This document shows positions 14,410 through 17,857 of a stretch of DNA of 17,857 nucleotides, piece after piece. Under the pieces are notes generated by a model, which was given only the letters and a program-made list of their open reading frames with translations, made no database searches and was not told the origin of the DNA. The position numbers and the translations under genes are program-made. The first letter of the stretch is position 1; each line of letters opens with the position of its first letter. Location of the stretch: assembly GCA_030430105.1 (NCBI GenBank), contig JAUIFW010000007.1, positions 1 to 17,857 on the forward strand, read 5' to 3'. The DNA is from a bacterium (GTDB lineage: Bacteria > Patescibacteria > Gracilibacteria > 1-14-2-50-48-13).

Positions 14410-15302
14410 ATTATCCACATACTGACCCCCATCACCGCCAGCACACTCACCGCGATGCCGACAGCCATCCAAAGTGCTGCCTGCTCATTCTTCTCAAGAA
14501 AGTGAGGAATATTCATTCCATAAAATCCCACCACAATCGCTGGGATACCAAAGGCTGCTGTGAAAATACTGATAAGCAAATCGAACTGAATAATCGTATT
14601 TCGAATGTTTGCCATTTTCAATGTGATAATATTCTCATTATCCTGAATATTATCCCTAAGGTCATCAATCTTATTCCACAGATCATTCACCTGCTCAAAG
14701 TGATGCTCAAAAATACTCTCCACCTCCTCCACATTAGCCTCTGTGCGTCGCTGTGATATAACAAGCTCTTTGAGTTCCTCCTCGTCCTCAAGCACATCGT
14801 TGATCATATCCTCGAGCTGCTTCACATGTGTCTCCAGTCTAGAAAGACGGTTCTTTACAATCAAAAGCTGTTCAAAATGATCCTCCGACACCTTGTGCCG
14901 AAGCTGTTCAAGAGACTTCTCCGCATCTTGCTCTAGCTCTCCATATTCTTGCGCCAGCTTATCAATTTTTACCGTAAATGCCGTTTCAAACACATCACAC
15001 TCTATAGACTGTCGCCCCTCCTTCCTCTTCTCAAGTTTTGCCGTAAGCACCTTCAAAAATTCCTCAGAAACATACTCATGCCTCGTATTGAAAAGGAGTA
15101 CAGCATCCTTGTTCATCAGGAGCTTCAGGAAACCAAGATTCATAATAATCACATTGGCTCGCTCAAACACCATGGGAGTTTGCTTTAGGAGCATCACAGG
15201 ACGAAGGTCTCGCGAATACACAGGAAACGACTTCAAAATATCCTCCCGCGAGAGGTCCACGTGCTCGTACTCTCCTGATTTTTGTATCTTAATTGCTTTC
15301 AT
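14388..15302 (-). CDS. CorA-superfamily Mg2+ channel of MRS2-like type
   Basis: The 304-residue protein has the CorA-superfamily layout. A cytoplasmic N-terminal domain is followed by a long helical stalk (about 110-240) and two C-terminal helices (242-261 and 276-297). The signature YGMNIP (GMN at 262-264) closes the first helix. The N-terminal text SRDLRP (30-35), IIMNLGFLKLLMNKDAVLLFN (52-72) and the stalk motif DVLEDEEELKELVIS (169-183) resemble the eukaryotic mitochondrial MRS2 branch more than E. coli CorA. The loop after GMN is acidic (FLEKNEQ), as expected for cation selection. It should be a homopentameric Mg2+ uptake channel in the inner membrane. The start overlaps the end of the upstream SLH gene by 14 bases, and no Shine-Dalgarno sequence is seen, so coupled translation is likely. 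The 3' end is part of the terminator. Confidence 0.9.
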   Translation of the reverse strand: MKAIKIQKSGEYEHVDLSREDILKSFPVYSRDLRPVMLLKQTPMVFERANVIIMNLGFLKLLMNKDAVLLFNTRHEYVSEEFLKVLTAKLEKRKEGRQSIECDVFETAFTVKIDKLAQEYGELEQDAEKSLEQLRHKVSEDHFEQLLIVKNRLSRLETHVKQLEDMINDVLEDEEELKELVISQRRTEANVEEVESIFEHHFEQVNDLWNKIDDLRDNIQDNENIITLKMANIRNTIIQFDLLISIFTAAFGIPAIVVGFYGMNIPHFLEKNEQAALWMAVGIAVSVLAVMGVSMWIMKRKKIL

Positions 15303-16578
15303 GTGTTTGTCTTAGATAGCGAGCGAGAAAGGATGCAATACTTCCTCGGTCCACTTCCTGATCAGGCTTGAGAGAAATCGCATCGAGTAGCGTCGCCTCC
15401 TTTGCAGCATCGAGAAAGGGTCTATACCAGATCTCTCCTTCCTGCTCCTGAGGCGGATTCCTATCTAATACATTATACATGATTTTCATAGATTCTGCGA
15501 GATTCACACTCTGAGCAGGCTTGAAGGTACCATCCTCATATCCACGCACGATGCCATCCTCCTTGGCAGCACACACATATTGTGCATACCATTCACCTCC
15601 TAGAACATCTTCAAAACACCCATCACCATCATCCTGAAGCCCTAAGACCTCAGACCTAAGACCTAATTGCTCAGCAGCACGATACACAAGCGTCAAAAAC
15701 TCAGCACGATTCAAAGTTTTACCCACACCATAGGTCCCATCCTCATAACCATTTACAATACCTGCATCATACAAATATGACACATCTGCATAAAATTTGT
15801 GATCAACAGAAACATCTGTGAAGTCCGAGTAGAAGGTCGTAGCGCCCAAGCTATCTACCAACCTAGCGATGGTCTGAGAAACATGAGGCTTCGTCAATAA
15901 TTGATCCACATACCCTTCAAAAAACCCTCGAAACTCCTCAGCAGTTGGAGGAGTTGTATAGGTCTCCTCATACGCCTTGGACCAGTTCGAATCCGTCCCT
16001 GGATCTAGATAATACACAAGTCCCCCCAAAACCCCAGCATCCTCCCTATAAAAAAGCAATTGATACACAATAGCTCCAGGCTCCACAGCTCCTTCGATAT
16101 AAAAGAATCCTACCCCCTGCATTTCCCCATCCACATCAACCACATGCTGTTTCACAACCGTAGAGCGAGGCAAACCTGTAGGCAAAAAAAGCTCACGCCC
16201 ATCACTCCCTACTTCCTCCAAGGGAATGGTTCCATCTTGCACACCGAGAAAAGTGCGAAGCGTCTGCACAATCAAATCCACCTCCTGGTATTGCAAAAGC
16301 AACGCCTCCAAGTCCGTCACATCATAGAGATACAGCTCGATCGCTCCGTGGTTGGGACGATCAGCCATGAGTCTATGCACACTCCCCTCAAACAAGTGAC
16401 AGAGGCGCTCTGGCACAAACTGCTGCTCATCATAAGAAGAGCGTGAACACGCAATCGATGATCGTTCCTCTTGCATGAGCTCCCTATGAAGAAAAAAATC
16501 CTGACCAGCAAACTGAAAGGAGCCCGCAAAGGTAGTAGGAAGCAGGAGAGTCAAAACAAGAAGAGAACGAAAACGCAT
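15289..16578 (-). CDS. Exported protein with novel N-terminal domain and three C-terminal SLH repeats
   Basis: The frame opens at 16617, but that ATG lies upstream of the -10 box. The ATG at 16576-16578 gives the signal peptide MRFRSLLVLTLLLPTTFAG and 429 residues. Numbered from 16617, residues 35-255 form a mixed alpha/beta domain of no family I know, with two cysteines at 57 and 73. SLH repeats lie at about 264-316 (FSDFTDV-like start, GYEDGTYGVGKTLNRAEFLTL), 334-385 (GYEDGTFKPAQSVNLAESMKIM) and 396-438 (weaker). The linker between repeats 1 and 2 (LGLRSEVLGLQDDGDGC) is encoded partly by a dispersed microrepeat. SLH repeats attach proteins to the cell-wall polymer or S-layer. The gene overlaps the Mg2+ channel gene by 14 bases, so both are probably in one transcript. 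The function of the N-terminal domain is unknown. Confidence 0.87.
   Translation of the reverse strand: MRFRSLLVLTLLLPTTFAGSFQFAGQDFFLHRELMQEERSSIACSRSSYDEQQFVPERLCHLFEGSVHRLMADRPNHGAIELYLYDVTDLEALLLQYQEVDLIVQTLRTFLGVQDGTIPLEEVGSDGRELFLPTGLPRSTVVKQHVVDVDGEMQGVGFFYIEGAVEPGAIVYQLLFYREDAGVLGGLVYYLDPGTDSNWSKAYEETYTTPPTAEEFRGFFEGYVDQLLTKPHVSQTIARLVDSLGATTFYSDFTDVSVDHKFYADVSYLYDAGIVNGYEDGTYGVGKTLNRAEFLTLVYRAAEQLGLRSEVLGLQDDGDGCFEDVLGGEWYAQYVCAAKEDGIVRGYEDGTFKPAQSVNLAESMKIMYNVLDRNPPQEQEGEIWYRPFLDAAKEATLLDAISLKPDQEVDRGSIASFLARYLRQTHESN
15638..15666. repeat. In-frame CCTAAGACCT microrepeat inside the SLH gene
   Basis: CCTAAGACCT (15641-15650) and ACCTAAGACCT (15654-15664) lie in tandem, 13-14 bp apart. 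AGCCCTAAGACC (15638-15649) is identical to 14351-14362 in the intergenic spacer. The repeat encodes the LGLRSEVLGLQ linker on the minus strand without breaking the frame. Confidence 0.6.
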
Positions 16579-16605
16579 AGAGGTTTCTAGAAACAAACGT
16601 ACTGG

Positions 16606-16634
16606 ATTGTCCCACAATCAAGAACTCTTGTCAG
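16606..16634 (-). promoter_or_regulatory. Promoter of the SLH/MRS2-like operon (-35 plus extended -10)
   Basis: On the minus strand CTGACA (16629-16634), a 17-bp spacer ending in TGG, and GACAAT (16606-16611) match a sigma70 promoter with an extended -10. The start point near 16599 gives a leader of about 21 nt to the ATG at 16578. It is the best promoter in the window. Confidence 0.7.
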
Positions 16635-16780
16635 CACCTTCAAACAATTTCCACTTGAAACAACAAAAAAAGACTACCCTCACCTCAAATATACAAAACA
16701 ACCCCCAAACCGTCGCGTCAGACGCGGCTGACCACAATCTGTTGTTCTCACTACATCGTCCAAATGACAATATCCAAGAC
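16635..16780. other. Divergent intergenic stretch without a recognisable gene
   Basis: Between the two divergent promoters there is no convincing coding frame. It holds a pyrimidine-poor A-rich tract and a short GC-rich inverted repeat GTCGCGT-cag-ACGCGGC (about 16712-16728, one G-T pair) in an otherwise AT-rich setting. That repeat could be an operator or a small structured leader; I cannot tell. Confidence 0.4.
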
Positions 16781-16787
16781 CTAAGTA

Positions 16788-16796
16788 TGATACAAT
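16788..16796 (+). promoter_or_regulatory. Extended -10 promoter of the 6-phosphogluconate dehydrogenase gene
   Basis: TGA-TACAAT is an extended -10 with no clear -35 box at 17 bp. The start point near 16803 gives a leader of about 38 nt before the ATG at 16841. Confidence 0.55.
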
Positions 16797-16840
16797 TACA
16801 TGATACATACTCGTCGCGCTTAGCAACCTTACCCGCAGAT

Positions 16841-17857
16841 ATGAGCTACACCGTAGGAATAGTTGGAGACGGTACCATGGGTACCAACCTCGCACAAAAC
16901 TTTGCTGATCATGATGTGAGCTGCCTAGTGCTTGGGCACCACCAAGATAGAATAGACAAAATGAAGGCTGGATTCTCTGAAGAAACACTTAGTGGAACTG
17001 TAGACCTCAACACCTTCATAGGACAATTAGCTTCACCAAAAACCATCCTCTTGCTCGTCCCAGCTGGGAAAGCAACAGATGGTGCGATAGAAGAGCTTTC
17101 TCCTTTCCTTTCCAAAGGAGACATTATACTCGATCTAGGAAATGCACTGTACAAAGATACTGAACGTAGAACTGAAGAGTTGAACAAAAAAGGTATTCAG
17201 TTTATTGGATGCGGAATCTCAGGTGGAAGCGAAGGAGCTCGCTACGGAGCGAGTATGATGCCAGGCGGATCAAAGGAGGCGCTTGAATACGTTCTTCCCT
17301 TCCTCGAAAAAGTAACAGCAAAGGATTTCTCCGGAAACCCCTGCGTCACCAACTGTGGTCTTAGAGGAGCTGGCCATGCGGTAAAGATGATCCACAACGG
17401 GATAGAGTACGCCATCATGGATATGATAGCTAGCCTCTACGCCTTTGGGAGAGACCATCTAAACATGACGCCAAAAGCACTCCAAAGCTTCTTTGCAGAA
17501 CTCAATACTGGTCCATTGCAGAGCTTTCTCCTAGACCTCACTGAAAACATTCTCGGGTATATAGATGAAGAGACAAAAGAGCCGCTCATAGACCTCATCG
17601 TCGACAAGGCTGGAAATAAAGGAACAGGAATGTGGACATCACGAGAAGCGCTTGAACAAGGAGTACCTGTCCACAGTATTCAAGCTGCCATGCAATCTCG
17701 TATGACCTCGAGCTTCAAAGAGCTGCGAGGTAAACTGGCAGCTAACAAAGGGGCTAGCGCTGAAGTATCTCTTTCCATTGGAGATTTCCAAACGATTGCA
17801 CAGGACAGTCTTCTCGCAGGAATATACATCTCCTTTGCGCAAGGTCTGCACCTCTTG
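16841..17857 (+). CDS. gnd: 6-phosphogluconate dehydrogenase (decarboxylating), 3' end beyond the window
   Basis: 339 residues are visible of an expected 470 or so. The enzyme oxidises and decarboxylates 6-phosphogluconate to ribulose 5-phosphate, in the oxidative pentose phosphate pathway. The N-terminal Rossmann loop is GIVGDGTMG. The substrate-site text GNALYKDTERR, GCGISGGSEGARYGASMMPGG, GAGHAVKMIHNGIEY and DKAGNKGTGMWT all match the family. The catalytic Lys and Glu (Lys183 and Glu190 in the sheep enzyme) are present in KMIHNGIE. Differences: the cofactor segment that is NRT in the sheep enzyme is GHH here, and SGGE is SGGS. The ATG follows an extended -10 promoter and lacks a Shine-Dalgarno sequence; upstream in-frame ATGs are not favoured because the protein begins normally here. 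It is not cotranscribed with the divergent SLH gene. Confidence 0.95.
   Translation, partial: MSYTVGIVGDGTMGTNLAQNFADHDVSCLVLGHHQDRIDKMKAGFSEETLSGTVDLNTFIGQLASPKTILLLVPAGKATDGAIEELSPFLSKGDIILDLGNALYKDTERRTEELNKKGIQFIGCGISGGSEGARYGASMMPGGSKEALEYVLPFLEKVTAKDFSGNPCVTNCGLRGAGHAVKMIHNGIEYAIMDMIASLYAFGRDHLNMTPKALQSFFAELNTGPLQSFLLDLTENILGYIDEETKEPLIDLIVDKAGNKGTGMWTSREALEQGVPVHSIQAAMQSRMTSSFKELRGKLAANKGASAEVSLSIGDFQTIAQDSLLAGIYISFAQGLHLL

Noticed and set aside
16579..16617. Upstream start (MWDNPVRLFLETS) of the second SLH gene
   Set aside because: This ATG lies 5' of the -10 box, so it would not be on the transcript; the ATG at 16578 begins a normal signal peptide.
16680..16988. 102-residue minus-strand frame covering the gnd start and its promoter
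   Set aside because: It overlaps the well-conserved Rossmann domain of gnd in antisense and has no protein-like features.
1..17857. UGA recoded as glycine, as in some Gracilibacteria and Absconditabacteria
   Set aside because: All real genes are complete or open under the standard code with Trp encoded by UGG, and UGA serves as a stop (for example at 424-426).

Overview
The window looks like a piece of a small-genome bacterium of the Candidate Phyla Radiation (Patescibacteria), possibly of the Peregrinibacteria/Gracilibacteria side. This is an inference from gene content: very compact operons with overlapping stop/start codons, S-layer-homology (SLH) surface proteins, a TrbC/VirB2-like membrane protein with a large exported domain, and several large exported proteins of no recognisable family. 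All genes read through under the standard code, so UGA is not recoded here. No RNA gene, IS element or CRISPR array was seen.

Layout. (1) Positions 1-6569, minus strand: a tightly coupled operon read right to left. It encodes three large exported, cysteine-containing, alpha-helical proteins of unknown family, a small exported protein with thrombospondin type 3-like Ca2+ loops, a YgjP/DUF45 zinc metallopeptidase and the ribosome-biogenesis GTPase EngB (cut by the window edge). Every junction is an overlap or a direct abutment. (2) 6635-7807, minus: an exported Cys-rich protein ending in a TrbC/VirB2-like double membrane segment. It has its own promoter, nearly identical over 21 bp to that of the operon below it. 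(3) 7926-10292, minus: a large SLH + RlpA-like + CAP surface protein. (4) 10470-14276: ion and osmotic homeostasis genes, namely an MscS channel (+), a VC0807-like six-helix membrane protein (-) and a CPA2/KefB-type antiporter with a TrkA-N domain (+). (5) 14388-16578, minus: an SLH-anchored lipoprotein-like or surface protein gene that overlaps a CorA-superfamily Mg2+ channel gene resembling the eukaryotic MRS2 branch. (6) 16841-end, plus: 6-phosphogluconate dehydrogenase, truncated by the window edge.

Regulatory style. Most independent genes appear to use extended -10 promoters (TGnTATACT, TGnGACAAT, TGnTACAAT) with weak -35 boxes and 5' leaders of roughly 10-40 nt. None of the starts has a recognisable Shine-Dalgarno sequence. 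In several genes the longest open frame runs upstream through the promoter, so I moved the start to the next ATG, which gives a standard signal peptide or helix start. Convergent genes are separated by hairpins whose stems contain the stop codons. Two kinds of short dispersed repeat are present: an AT-rich GATATC-containing cluster at about 11544-11676, and a CCTAAGACCT-type microrepeat that also occurs in frame inside the second SLH gene.

The most interesting unknown is the pair of neighbouring transcription units at 424-7807, which together encode five exported proteins next to a VirB2-like membrane domain. They could form a cell-surface or secretion-related apparatus; this is inference only.
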